34,255 nucleotides of DNA. It comes from Promethearchaeati archaeon (GTDB lineage Archaea > Asgardarchaeota > Heimdallarchaeia > JABLTI01). Under the pieces are notes generated by a model. That model was not told where the DNA came from. It ran no database searches and saw only the letters and a list, made by a program, of their open reading frames with translations. The stretch is from positions 1-34,255 of the forward strand of contig JABLTI010000031.1 of NCBI GenBank assembly GCA_013166835.1. The letters run 5' to 3'. Position numbers and translations under genes: made by a program. Positions within the stretch are counted from its first letter, which is position 1. Every line of letters begins with the position of its first letter. This document shows positions 23,596 to 32,119 of the stretch, piece after piece.

Positions 23596-24084
23596 TTGAT
23601 TAATATAACACCTAATCTCTCAGTTAATGCAACATTAGCTGAAGAGATTCTGAATTGGGGATTACCTATCTTAGGTGTTATTTTTACAGGTTTAATTATC
23701 TGGTTTATTTGGAGATATGTTAGAAAAAGTAATCCTGCAGGTCGAATTTCAGAGTTTGATGAGAAATCTCTCAAGAAATTGATTGAAGATAAAGGAACTC
23801 AAAAGCATCTGCCGTATTGTGGGGATTGTAAGATGCCAATGAGAACGGAAATTCGCTATAAGGATTTCATGAAAGATCAAGGTGAATTCCTAATTAGTAG
23901 TGAAACAGCAGAAAATACCTTGACATCACTTGCTGGTAGTGGTCGTATTTCCCAAGAAGATATGGATTTGATTAAGGAGTTTTTTGCAAGTCATCCTGAA
24001 TTGGAACAACAACTTTTCAGGAGATATAAATGTCCAAATTGCTCGAAGACACAAGTTTTGCCATACCTGAAAACATCTGAATAA
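23596..24084 (+). CDS. single-pass membrane protein with cytosolic zinc ribbon
   Basis: A 162-residue protein of unknown function. A short, uncharged N-terminus (1-19) with N-glycosylation-like sites NLS and NAT precedes one membrane helix (about 20-41), followed by the positive YVRK that suggests a cytosolic C-terminus. The soluble part has C75-GD-C78 and C146-PN-C149, a split zinc ribbon enclosing about 65 residues of helical insert. The start is a TTG at 23596 with AGGAAGGA at 23583-23590 as a strong ribosome site; no ATG is in a better position. It follows nth by 87 bases. Confidence 0.65.
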   Translation: MINITPNLSVNATLAEEILNWGLPILGVIFTGLIIWFIWRYVRKSNPAGRISEFDEKSLKKLIEDKGTQKHLPYCGDCKMPMRTEIRYKDFMKDQGEFLISSETAENTLTSLAGSGRISQEDMDLIKEFFASHPELEQQLFRRYKCPNCSKTQVLPYLKTSE

Positions 24085-24169
24085 TTTCTTTTAATCCAAA
24101 TAAATCTCATAAATAGGAATAGTTTTATTCTCACAGAATTTCAATATATCTCGTTTAGGTGCACTCAAA

Positions 24170-25132
24170 ATGGAACCCTTATCAGTATTCTTTATACTAA
24201 TTCCAATAGGCATTGCTGTAGGAATATTCGCTGCAATCACTGGTCTTGGCGGTGGGGTTTTAATGGTACCTATCTTATTTTATGCTGCTTTTGCCTTATT
24301 TGACCCATTTACAAACTACGGTATACTAGATGTTTTCAAATATGCAACAACAATTTCGAGCACTGTAATTGTATTCACAGCTGCGTCCGCTACTATTGCT
24401 TTTTCGATTCAAAAGCGAATCGATTACTTAGTAGGAATTTTCTGTGTTCCCTTTACCATTACTGGATCATATCTTGGAAAGTTAACACAATCAAAAATTA
24501 ATGAAACAATTGTCTTAATCTTCTTTGCAATTCTGTTATTCTTAACCGCTTTAAGAATGATCTACAAAGTAATCTCTCCAAAAATTAGGAAAGCTAAGAT
24601 TAAGGAGGGGGACGATGAAATTCTAATTCCAGTTGAAGAAGCTGAAACTGAGGAAAAACCATCTCGATTCAAATTACTTCTAGATAGATTAACAATAAAG
24701 AAAGATATAGAAGATAGAAGTGGCAAGAAATGGGAATACAAAGCAAGATTATACTTAACTCCCATAGCTATTATAGGTGGTTTTGTTGCAAGTATGGCTG
24801 GAGTAGGTGGAGGTATAGTCATGGTTCCAGTTCTACACATATTCATTGGTTTGCCTATCCACTTCGCAACAGCAACATCAGTTTTCATTATGATATTCAC
24901 AAAATCTACAACAATAATTACAGCTTATGCTGGATCCACAGAAACCTCTGGTATTTGGTGGCCATATGTTGCAGGTTTAGCAATTGGAATAATTGGCGGT
25001 GCGCAAATCGGTGCGAGATTAGCTCGAAAAATAAAAGCTGATCCCTTAAAAATTGTCTTTGCTACTGTGCTAGTTTTGGTATCAATCTGGACAATCATAC
25101 AATGGCAGTTAGAAGTGAATGGAATCTTATAG
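24170..25132 (+). CDS. TauE/SafE family membrane permease
   Basis: A 320-residue polytopic membrane protein of the TauE/SafE (sulfite exporter-like) family, which moves organic and inorganic anions such as sulfite or sulfoacetate. It shows the family's internal repeat: ITGLGGGVLMVPIL near 23-36 and MAGVGGGIVMVPVL near 210-222, each followed by three to four hydrophobic helices. The halves are joined by a charged cytosolic loop (about 138-190) that is longer than in many relatives. It has no linked sulfur-metabolism gene, so the substrate is not predictable. The ATG at 24170 is the only start close to the first helix. Confidence 0.85.
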   Translation: MEPLSVFFILIPIGIAVGIFAAITGLGGGVLMVPILFYAAFALFDPFTNYGILDVFKYATTISSTVIVFTAASATIAFSIQKRIDYLVGIFCVPFTITGSYLGKLTQSKINETIVLIFFAILLFLTALRMIYKVISPKIRKAKIKEGDDEILIPVEEAETEEKPSRFKLLLDRLTIKKDIEDRSGKKWEYKARLYLTPIAIIGGFVASMAGVGGGIVMVPVLHIFIGLPIHFATATSVFIMIFTKSTTIITAYAGSTETSGIWWPYVAGLAIGIIGGAQIGARLARKIKADPLKIVFATVLVLVSIWTIIQWQLEVNGIL

Positions 25133-25237
25133 TCTTTATCCATAATGGAAAGGGTTATTAGTTGCTTCTTATTTCCCATAGAAGTAGATAGTAAATGACT
25201 GCAGACAAGGAATCACATCTATAGGTTTGAATTGGAA

Positions 25238-25660
25238 ATGGCTGAAGTAACTGATCTTCATGTATTGGCGAAACTCTCTCAAGGTTCACCCAATGAAGAA
25301 GATGCCTTTATAGTGAGAGGAGAAAAAGACAAGATCATTGCTAAAATCCATAGCTTAAGTGAATTACTTGATGTTCTTTCTAATTTAAAACCCGATGAAA
25401 TATTCCCAAATCTCTGTCGAATAAAAGACAAAGAAATAGAATGTGACTTAGCATTATGGATCCACTATGTTTTAGGTGATGCTGTTCTCTCTGCCAAAAT
25501 ATATAATTTTGTAGTGACTATGCAAGACGATCCAGAAAAGTTGAAGCTTCAAGTTTTCAACTTATGTTTCAATAGATATCTCAATTTTCAAGAATTGATT
25601 GATTCCTCTGATGATTTGTCTTTTTTTAATGATGATCCTCCCCCGCCAACTAATATATAG
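25238..25660 (+). CDS. DUF5752-like protein
   Basis: A 140-residue acidic protein without cysteine motifs or membrane segments. The central part, HSLSELLDVLSNLKPDEIF followed by CDLALWIHYVLGDAVLSAKI, resembles DUF5752, where a small helical domain ends in W-I-x-x-x-L-G-D-x-x-L-A. It ends in a DDPPPPT tail. Function unknown. The TTG at 25232 is also possible as start; the ATG at 25238 is two codons inside. It lies between the permease and the radical SAM gene with its own gaps on both sides. The family call is recalled from the pattern and is tentative. Confidence 0.55.
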   Translation: MAEVTDLHVLAKLSQGSPNEEDAFIVRGEKDKIIAKIHSLSELLDVLSNLKPDEIFPNLCRIKDKEIECDLALWIHYVLGDAVLSAKIYNFVVTMQDDPEKLKLQVFNLCFNRYLNFQELIDSSDDLSFFNDDPPPPTNI

Positions 25661-25723
25661 CCTATAATCGTCAAAAAATAAATAGAACTCCCTTCTTATT
25701 TATTGTAAGAGTGATGAGTTCTA

Positions 25724-26860
25724 ATGCGTTTCTTCCCCAACAATCTCCAGCAAAAGAAGTGTCAAATTTGCAGTAAAGAATCACCTGAAATTTCTGAGAA
25801 ATTAGGTGTTTGCAAAGAATGTATTCTCACCCAACACCATGAAGCAATGGAAATCATCAACAAAACTCGAGTAAAATATCGTTTGAAATATAATCTCACA
25901 ATTGCTCCGCCGAAAACAGCAAAAGGTTTAGCTTGTGGCGATTGTGTAAACAATTGTCGCTTAGGGGAAGGTGATATCGGTTTCTGCAATCTAGTGAAAA
26001 ATGTAAACCAAAAACTCATTAGATTAGCAGGAGATGAGAAAAACGGTTTGTTTAGTTTCTATTATGATCCTCTCCCAACGAATTGTGTTGCCAGCCCGTT
26101 TTGTCCGGGAGGTACTTCAAGTGGGTATCCAAAATACTCCTATGTAGATGGACCTGAAATCGGATGGAATAATTTGGCTGTTTTTTATCAAGCATGCACT
26201 TTTGATTGTTTATTTTGTCAAAACCACCAATATCGGAAAGGCGTTCATTTATCAAGTCCCAATCCACCTGAAGTCCTTGATAATGCAATTAGAAAAGATA
26301 CAAGCTGTATTTGTTTTTTTGGTGGAGATCCAGCTGCGCAAATTCGTCATACTAATGCTGTAGGTCAGTTAGCTCTAAATAGAGCGAAAAAAGAAAAACG
26401 AATTTTAAGAGTTTGTTGGGAAACAAATGGTTCAGCAAAACCTGAATTAATGCGCAAATCCACTGAAATAGCATTGAAATCTGGTGGCTCAATCAAAATC
26501 GACACTAAAACATTCGATGAAGAATTAAACTTTGCTCTCTGTGGAACCAGTAATAAATTCACCTATTTCAATTTAAAGGAAATTGGTAAACGTATAAACG
26601 AGCGTCCAGAAACCCCATTACTTATTGCCAGCACATTATTGATTCCTGGCTATATTGATGAAGAACAAGTATCAAAAATAGCAGGTTTTCTTGCTTCTAT
26701 TGATACTTCAATTCCTTATTCACTCTTAGCTTTTTATCCAGCCTTTGCTATTGATGATTTACCAACCACCTCTAAGGAACATGCTGAAAGATGTTATAAG
26801 ATAGCAAAGAAACAAGGTTTAGAGAATATATCAATAGGCAATAAACATTTGTTGCGATGA
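25724..26860 (+). CDS. PflA-like radical SAM protein with extra cysteine clusters
   Basis: A 378-residue radical SAM enzyme. Three cysteine regions precede or form the active site. The first is an N-terminal zinc knuckle pair (C13/C16, C30/C33). The second is C71-x2-C74-x3-C78-x9-C88 in a GDCVNNCRLGEGDIGFC context typical of the PflA-like group with an added cysteine domain. The third is the SAM cluster C158-x3-C162-x2-C165 in QACTFDCLFCQNH. The core follows with FFGGDPAAQIRH (GGEP-like), WETNGSA and IKIDTKTFDEE. Glycyl-radical activases share this core, but no glycyl-radical enzyme is nearby, so the target is unknown. Its stop is eight bases from that of the convergent glycosyltransferase gene. 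Confidence 0.8.
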   Translation: MRFFPNNLQQKKCQICSKESPEISEKLGVCKECILTQHHEAMEIINKTRVKYRLKYNLTIAPPKTAKGLACGDCVNNCRLGEGDIGFCNLVKNVNQKLIRLAGDEKNGLFSFYYDPLPTNCVASPFCPGGTSSGYPKYSYVDGPEIGWNNLAVFYQACTFDCLFCQNHQYRKGVHLSSPNPPEVLDNAIRKDTSCICFFGGDPAAQIRHTNAVGQLALNRAKKEKRILRVCWETNGSAKPELMRKSTEIALKSGGSIKIDTKTFDEELNFALCGTSNKFTYFNLKEIGKRINERPETPLLIASTLLIPGYIDEEQVSKIAGFLASIDTSIPYSLLAFYPAFAIDDLPTTSKEHAERCYKIAKKQGLENISIGNKHLLR

Positions 26861-26867
26861 AAAAAAA

Positions 26868-28031
26868 CTACACTTCAATTTTCCATTTTACTTCGTTCTT
26901 TATTTCTTTTCTCATGCGCCAACGAGAAAGGTCATACCTAATACTTCGTTTAATCTGTCTTTTCTTTAGATAATTTTCTGCTTGGTAATCTTCTAAGAAA
27001 TCATAGACATCGGATAATAGGTCAGAAGCTGGTAGTGTTCTTAATTTATAATCCGATTTATAATTTAGTTCTTCAGCCCAATCAAGGAACGATACAAAAT
27101 CCTCTTCTGTGAGATCTTCAGAAATATAACCCAAACCTAATTCATATAATGAATAAGCATTAGTAACTTGCTCAAGAATTTTCCAGTGAGGGATTGTCCA
27201 AACGAGTTTGTTCAATAGACTTGCTTCCCAAGCAAGATTAAACCCACCATTACCAATTATAGCTTTACAAGAAACTAAATCCTCTATGAATCCCTCTCGA
27301 CTAGTCTTCCTAAAAACTACATTCCCAACTCGTTTATCTTCATTAAAACCATAGAGATAAAATGTCTCATCAGGGAATTTAGATAAAACATCAACAACAT
27401 ATGTTTGATTGTATCGACCTAAATAAGCAACAATATGATTGTCATATGTTATGTCATAATTATCAAATTCCGGTTTCTTAACCAAAGGAAAAAGGGTAAC
27501 ATCATCTTTTGTATGTATTGAATCCGTGAAATCAAGAGCAAAGCATTTGCTGTAATAAGGAACCAAGGCAACCAGAGCCAATCTAAAAGCAAATTTATCA
27601 TATACTTTTCTGGGTACCTTATCAGCACAAAATGAATGGAAAATTGCATGCTGACGATCAATAACAATCACAGGTTTATTCAACCTTTTACCAGCAATAG
27701 ATGTAGTTTGTTCAAAATCACAAAAGAAGGCATCATAATTTTCCTTGTAATCTAGTTCCACGATTTCCTTTCGAGCCTTATTATACTCTGGAAATTTGTT
27801 TATATTTGCTTGTATGGATTTCGAAAATAATACTTTATTGTCTTGGTAAAGATCAAAAGGACCTTGTTTATAAAAAACTCTGTCTGCTAATTCGTATGCA
27901 TATCTTGGAGGTTGTTTGCCAGATAAAAACACATGAACCTCATGGCCATCTGTAATTAATTCAGATATAAAAACACGTGAACGGTTAATATGCCCTTGAC
28001 CATTCGTGTTTATACCATATAGGAACTTCAT
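26868..28031 (-). CDS. GT-B glycosyltransferase (Glyco_trans_1_3 / MJ1255-like)
   Basis: A 387-residue cytosolic or membrane-associated glycosyltransferase of GT-B fold. The N-terminal half starts with the donor-loop pattern GINTNGQGHINRS (6-18), followed by a Rossmann domain with DAFFCDFEQTTS. The C-terminal half contains the nucleotide-sugar site in CKAIIGNGGFNLAWEA and the later IPHWKILEQ, similar to MurG-like and MJ1255-like proteins. The sugar and acceptor are unknown; no other cell-surface sugar gene adjoins. The ATG at 28031 has GGTGGAGAT as Shine-Dalgarno site and a TTTATATA box upstream on the same strand. Confidence 0.8.
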   Translation of the reverse strand: MKFLYGINTNGQGHINRSRVFISELITDGHEVHVFLSGKQPPRYAYELADRVFYKQGPFDLYQDNKVLFSKSIQANINKFPEYNKARKEIVELDYKENYDAFFCDFEQTTSIAGKRLNKPVIVIDRQHAIFHSFCADKVPRKVYDKFAFRLALVALVPYYSKCFALDFTDSIHTKDDVTLFPLVKKPEFDNYDITYDNHIVAYLGRYNQTYVVDVLSKFPDETFYLYGFNEDKRVGNVVFRKTSREGFIEDLVSCKAIIGNGGFNLAWEASLLNKLVWTIPHWKILEQVTNAYSLYELGLGYISEDLTEEDFVSFLDWAEELNYKSDYKLRTLPASDLLSDVYDFLEDYQAENYLKKRQIKRSIRYDLSRWRMRKEIKNEVKWKIEV

Positions 28032-28224
28032 TTTACTATCTCCACCCTCTAATGAGTTGAAGGTTCTATATAAAAGGTACTATTCTAAAATCTCGACAAT
28101 TATTCACTGATAATAGAATTAAAGAGAAAAATGATAAAAAATCTCTTTTTGTAAACCAGATTCTTAAAAGGGATAGCAAATCTATGTCTAATTACTGAAA
28201 AAACCTATTTTTGGTGGATTCAAA

Positions 28225-29223
28225 ATGAAGTATCGAAAAGTTGGTAGAAGTGGATTAAAAGTTAGTGAAATTTCACTAGGTTCTTGGCTCACATATGGTG
28301 GTACAGTTGAAAGTGACATTGCTAAGAAATGTATGGCAACAGCAATTGAACATGGTGTTAATTTCATAGATTCAGCAGAAATCTATGCTCGAGGCGAAGC
28401 AGAAAAGGTGATTGCAGAATTTCTTGCTGAAGAAACTGTTAAACGGAAGGATCTTGTTATCTCGAGTAAGGTTTTCTGGCCTTTTAGCGATGACATAAAT
28501 CGTTGGGGATTAAGTAGAAAAAATATTACAAACGCAATAGAAGGAACGCTTGAACGATTAAATCTAGATTACATAGACATCTACTATATGCATCGATATG
28601 ATTATATGACCCCTGTAAAAGAGACAGTAGAGATACTAGATGACTTAATTCGTTCCGGTAAAGTATTGTATTGGGGGACCTCCGTTTGGACTGCAGCACA
28701 ACTGGAGAGAGTAAATGCAGTGGCAAAAGAACTACACTTATACAAACCGATTGTGGAACAACCATTATACAATATGCTTAGTAGACACATTGAGCTTGAA
28801 ATTATGTCTGTTGCGAAAACTCACGGGATGGGATTGACTGTTTGGTCACCACTGGGTCAGGGCATGTTGACTGGGAAATATAACGAGGGAGTTCCAGATG
28901 GAAGCCGAGGAAGTCGTTCAGAGAGCATTCAAAAACGATTAACTCCTGAGAATCTGGAGAAACTGAAGAAACTTGGCGAACTTGCTAAATCTCTTGAGAT
29001 TACAACAAGTCAATTAGCATTAGCCTGGATTTTAAGAAAGAAAGAGATTACCTCAGCTATTATAGGTGCATCAAAACCTGAACATGTCATTGAGAATGTA
29101 AAAGCTTCAGATGTTACTCTATCTAATGATGTTCTCGATCAAATCGAAGAAATTCTTGACAATGAACCTGAATGGCCTTTAACATATAAACCAAATTACT
29201 ACTATAAAGAGAAGATGAGATAA
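28225..29223 (+). CDS. aldo/keto reductase, potassium-channel beta-subunit type
   Basis: A 332-residue NADPH-dependent aldo/keto reductase of the AKR6/AKR14-like group. The catalytic tetrad is intact: D49 (in FIDSAEIY), Y54, K82 (in ISSKVF) and H123 (in YMHRYD). The start MKYRKVGRSGLKVSEISLG and the GLTVWSPLGQGMLTGKY segment are characteristic. The cofactor site near the C-terminus reads IIGASKPEHVIEN. It reduces aldehydes or ketones; the physiological substrate is not inferable. The ATG has GGTGGAT seven bases before it. It is divergent from the glycosyltransferase gene and followed by a clear terminator. Confidence 0.92.
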   Translation: MKYRKVGRSGLKVSEISLGSWLTYGGTVESDIAKKCMATAIEHGVNFIDSAEIYARGEAEKVIAEFLAEETVKRKDLVISSKVFWPFSDDINRWGLSRKNITNAIEGTLERLNLDYIDIYYMHRYDYMTPVKETVEILDDLIRSGKVLYWGTSVWTAAQLERVNAVAKELHLYKPIVEQPLYNMLSRHIELEIMSVAKTHGMGLTVWSPLGQGMLTGKYNEGVPDGSRGSRSESIQKRLTPENLEKLKKLGELAKSLEITTSQLALAWILRKKEITSAIIGASKPEHVIENVKASDVTLSNDVLDQIEEILDNEPEWPLTYKPNYYYKEKMR

Positions 29224-29256
29224 GAAAGAAATTCTTATCCCGTTTTTCCTTTTTTC
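29219..29256 (+). terminator. terminator overlapping the aldo/keto reductase stop
   Basis: GATAAGAA pairs with TTCTTATC (29219-29226 with 29232-29239) across a five-base loop, and runs of five and six T residues follow. The stem includes the TAA stop codon, so transcription would end directly after the gene and before the padR promoter. Confidence 0.65.
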
Positions 29257-29305
29257 TCAAAAGAAGTAATGTTTGAACCGAATAATAATGTATATCACAA
29301 ATCTT

Positions 29306-29312
29306 TTATATA
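29306..29312 (+). promoter_or_regulatory. TATA box of the padR-ABC operon
   Basis: TTATATA lies centred 24 bases before the ATG at 29333, which fits a leaderless transcript beginning at that ATG. It argues against the upstream TTG at 29273 as start. Confidence 0.6.
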
Positions 29313-29332
29313 ACAGAAATGTCATATCGGCT

Positions 29333-29849
29333 ATGTTTCCGATTTTCTCGCCAACCAAGATACTTGACTCTTTAATTCTTATGCAAATTTTAAGAGAGGG
29401 TCCACTTCATGGTTACGCATTATCCAATTGTATTGAGGAGAAATTCGGTTGGAAACCAAGTCAAACTGCTATTTATAACTCGTTGAAATCCATGGAAAAC
29501 GAGAATTTGGTTACCTCTGAGGAAATATTCAATAACAAAACAGGGACGAAAGTCTTTCGAAGAAACTCATCGAATGATGAGAAAACAAATGATGAAAAAT
29601 TTCTCACAGTTCTTTTCTTATGTTCAAATGCTAGGTGATATTGAAAACCGAGAAGAATCCGAAGCGTTTCAAAAGAGAGTTCAAACTATTTTAGAAAACA
29701 TGAAAGATATCTCTCGATTAACTTTGTTCTTGTTACGAGAAGCGCCAAAAGAAACTGAAAAAATTGTAGAGAATATGCTTACATCTCTTAAAAAGATTGC
29801 ATCGAAATATGATATTCAATTAGAATTAGAAGAAAAATCAGACGATTAA
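29333..29849 (+). pseudogene. PadR-family regulator interrupted by a one-base frameshift
   Basis: The first part (ATG 29333 onward) is the winged helix of a PadR repressor: ILREGPLHGYALSNCIEEKFG, then AIYNSLKSMENENLVTSEE and GTKVF. After TTT at 29555-29557 the frame turns into unlikely sequence and stops at 29638. The next frame continues convincingly as the PadR C-terminal helical domain (FEETHRMMRKQMMKNF to the stop at 29849). Removing one T from that TTT would join them into a single protein of about 171 residues, a normal PadR size. The gene precedes an ABC exporter that such regulators commonly control. It could be an assembly error, a real inactivation, or +1 slippage at TTT-C, where tRNA-Phe can re-pair with TTC. 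The domain call is firm; the state of the gene is open. Confidence 0.75.
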
Positions 29850-29878
29850 AAATTACCTTATAAGGAGTAAAAGTAACT

Positions 29879-32119
29879 GTGTGGAAAGTAATTAAACATA
29901 CAAAACCGTATCTGCTATTGATTTTCTTATCAATAGGCATATTATTTGGACAGGCAAATTTAGATTTGGCTCTACCAGATTATCTCTCCAATATCGTTGA
30001 TACTGGCATTCAGAATAGTGGGGTGGAATACGCTGTTCCAGTAGCAATTCGACAAAACGAGTTTAATAGATCCTTTATTTTCATGAGTCCAGAAAATCAA
30101 ACGTTTATACTTGAAGAATATACTCTAGTAGATGAAAACTCGACGGATTATGATATATATCTTGATCTTTATCCTATCCTGGAAAATGAATCCATTTATG
30201 TTCTGAATAAGGTTAAACGGTCAAAACTACAAGAAATGGATGAACTTTTAGCAGGACCTATTGCAACTGTTTTTACTCTAGAACTAGCACTAGCTAATCC
30301 TGAAAATGCCACTTTTATATGGACAGCTCTAGGTTTTAATGCGTCAATGCTTCCACCTGAGCAAGTTTTCTTTGACATTTTGTGGACATTCCCATTGGAG
30401 AATCGTACGCTAATTACTTTCTTTGTTACATCATATTATTCCGCTTTAGGAGAAACTATGCTTAACCAATTCTCAATTTTAGCTGTGAGAGCAGAATATG
30501 ACATAATCGAAATGGATATAGATAAAATACAGAGAAACTATATTCTCCGAGTAGGTGGATTAATGCTTCTTATGACACTTTTATCTGTATTATGTACAAT
30601 AACTGTTAGTTATCTAGCATCTAGAACAGCAGCAGGTATGGCAAGAAATATTCGAAGTGACTTATTCAATAAGGTTGAAAACTTTTCAGGTATAGAATTT
30701 GATAAATTTTCTACAGCATCATTAATCACTCGATCGACGAACGATGTCACTCAAATTCAAATGGCTGTTGTAATGATAGTTCGAATGGTCTTTTATGCTC
30801 CAATTCTAGGAATTGGTGGGATAATTCGCGCATTAAATAAAAGTGCTGATATGTGGTGGCTTATAGGAGTTGCACTTCTTATCTTAATTGTACTAATAGG
30901 GATAGTAGTACTCATTGCAGTACCGAAGTTCAACAGAATGCAATCTCTTACAGATCGGGTCAACCTAGTTGCTCGAGAAGGTCTTATTGGAATGCTGGTT
31001 GTTAGAGCATTCAATAGGGAAAAATACGAGGAAAAACGATTTGATAATGTTAATAAGGATTTGACTGGAGTAATTTTGTTTCTAAACAGATTGATGGTTA
31101 TCATGATGCCCTTCATGATGATAGTTATGCAGGGATTAATGCTGAGCATTATTTGGGTGGGATCACATCAAGTTAATGAATTGACCATGCAAGTAGGAGA
31201 TATGATGGCTTTCATGCAATATGCAATGCAAATAGTATTCGCGTTTCTCATGTTAACAATGATGTTCATCATTTTGCCCCGAGCCGTTGTTTCCACTAGA
31301 CGTATTAATGAAGTCCTAATAACAGAACCAGTTATTACTGATCCAGAAAATCCCAAAGTATTTCCAGAACCCTTCAGAGGAGTCGTTGAATTCCGAAATG
31401 TTACGTTCAGATATCCTGGGGCAAAGAAAGATGTGCTACACAAAATCAGTTTTACTGCACAACCCGGTCAGACTACGGCTTTTATTGGATCTACGGGCTC
31501 CGGTAAATCTACGATTATTAATCTGATTCCGCGATTCTATGATACATGTTCTGGTTCGATTAGAGTTGACGGTATTGACATCAAGCAAGTAACTCAGCAT
31601 GCTCTAAGAGATAAGATAGGTTATGTTCCGCAAAAGAGTTCATTATTCTCTGGAACAATTAAGAGTAATTTGCGGTTTGCTGATGAAGATGCGGAAGAAG
31701 AATCTCTGAAATTAGCATTAGATATTGCACAGGCAACAGAATTTGTTTCAAGCAGACCTGAAGGAATGGATCGTGAAATTGCTCAAGCAGGCGCGAATGT
31801 TTCTGGTGGACAAAAACAACGTCTTTCTGTAGCTCGAGCAATGGTAAAGAAACCACCAATATTCATATTTGATGATATAATGTCGAATTTGGACTTCAAA
31901 ACAGATGCTGCCTTACGAAAAGCTCTCAAAGAAAAAACTGGCGAAAGCACAGTATTAATGGTGACTCAACGAGTTTCTACAATAAAAGAAGCTGAACAAA
32001 TCATCGTTATTGATGATGGTCAAATTGTAGGAAAAGGCACTCATGAAGAACTACTGAAAACATGTGAGATTTACAACGAAATAGCAGTATCACAACTAGA
32101 ATTGGAGGAAGTACTATGA
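29879..32119 (+). CDS. ABC exporter half-transporter, degenerate-site subunit, with large outer loop
   Basis: A 746-residue exporter-type ABC half-transporter. The first helix (about 10-30) is followed by LDLALPDYLSNIVDTGIQ and an insert of about 170 residues before the second helix (about 222). The insert should lie outside the cell. Four or five further helices and one ATPase domain follow: Walker A GSTGSGKST (about 537-545), signature VSGGQKQR (about 640), Walker B IFIFDD and switch VTQR. The usual catalytic Glu is Asp and the switch His is Gln, which is typical of the degenerate half of heterodimeric exporters. The start is GTG with AGGAG at 29863-29867. Its stop overlaps the next ATG (ATGA). 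The sequence strongly recalls Firmicutes drug exporters, so transfer is likely. Confidence 0.92.
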   Translation: MWKVIKHTKPYLLLIFLSIGILFGQANLDLALPDYLSNIVDTGIQNSGVEYAVPVAIRQNEFNRSFIFMSPENQTFILEEYTLVDENSTDYDIYLDLYPILENESIYVLNKVKRSKLQEMDELLAGPIATVFTLELALANPENATFIWTALGFNASMLPPEQVFFDILWTFPLENRTLITFFVTSYYSALGETMLNQFSILAVRAEYDIIEMDIDKIQRNYILRVGGLMLLMTLLSVLCTITVSYLASRTAAGMARNIRSDLFNKVENFSGIEFDKFSTASLITRSTNDVTQIQMAVVMIVRMVFYAPILGIGGIIRALNKSADMWWLIGVALLILIVLIGIVVLIAVPKFNRMQSLTDRVNLVAREGLIGMLVVRAFNREKYEEKRFDNVNKDLTGVILFLNRLMVIMMPFMMIVMQGLMLSIIWVGSHQVNELTMQVGDMMAFMQYAMQIVFAFLMLTMMFIILPRAVVSTRRINEVLITEPVITDPENPKVFPEPFRGVVEFRNVTFRYPGAKKDVLHKISFTAQPGQTTAFIGSTGSGKSTIINLIPRFYDTCSGSIRVDGIDIKQVTQHALRDKIGYVPQKSSLFSGTIKSNLRFADEDAEEESLKLALDIAQATEFVSSRPEGMDREIAQAGANVSGGQKQRLSVARAMVKKPPIFIFDDIMSNLDFKTDAALRKALKEKTGESTVLMVTQRVSTIKEAEQIIVIDDGQIVGKGTHEELLKTCEIYNEIAVSQLELEEVL

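Noticed and set aside
24730..25041. Open frame of 103 codons in another frame of the permease gene
   Set aside because: The product is rich in Trp, Tyr, Ser and His, as expected from an out-of-frame reading of membrane-helix codons.
25677..25704. Inverted repeat AATAAATA/TATTTATT after the DUF5752-like gene
   Set aside because: All A/T, 12-base loop and no T-run after it; in DNA this AT-rich it is weak evidence for a terminator.
28121..28148. AAAGAGA/TCTCTTT repeat between glycosyltransferase and aldo/keto reductase
   Set aside because: Seven weak pairs with a 14-base A-rich loop; likely chance.
29273..29332. TTG-initiated N-terminal extension of PadR
   Set aside because: It contains the TATA box at 29306-29312; that box places transcription at the ATG at 29333.
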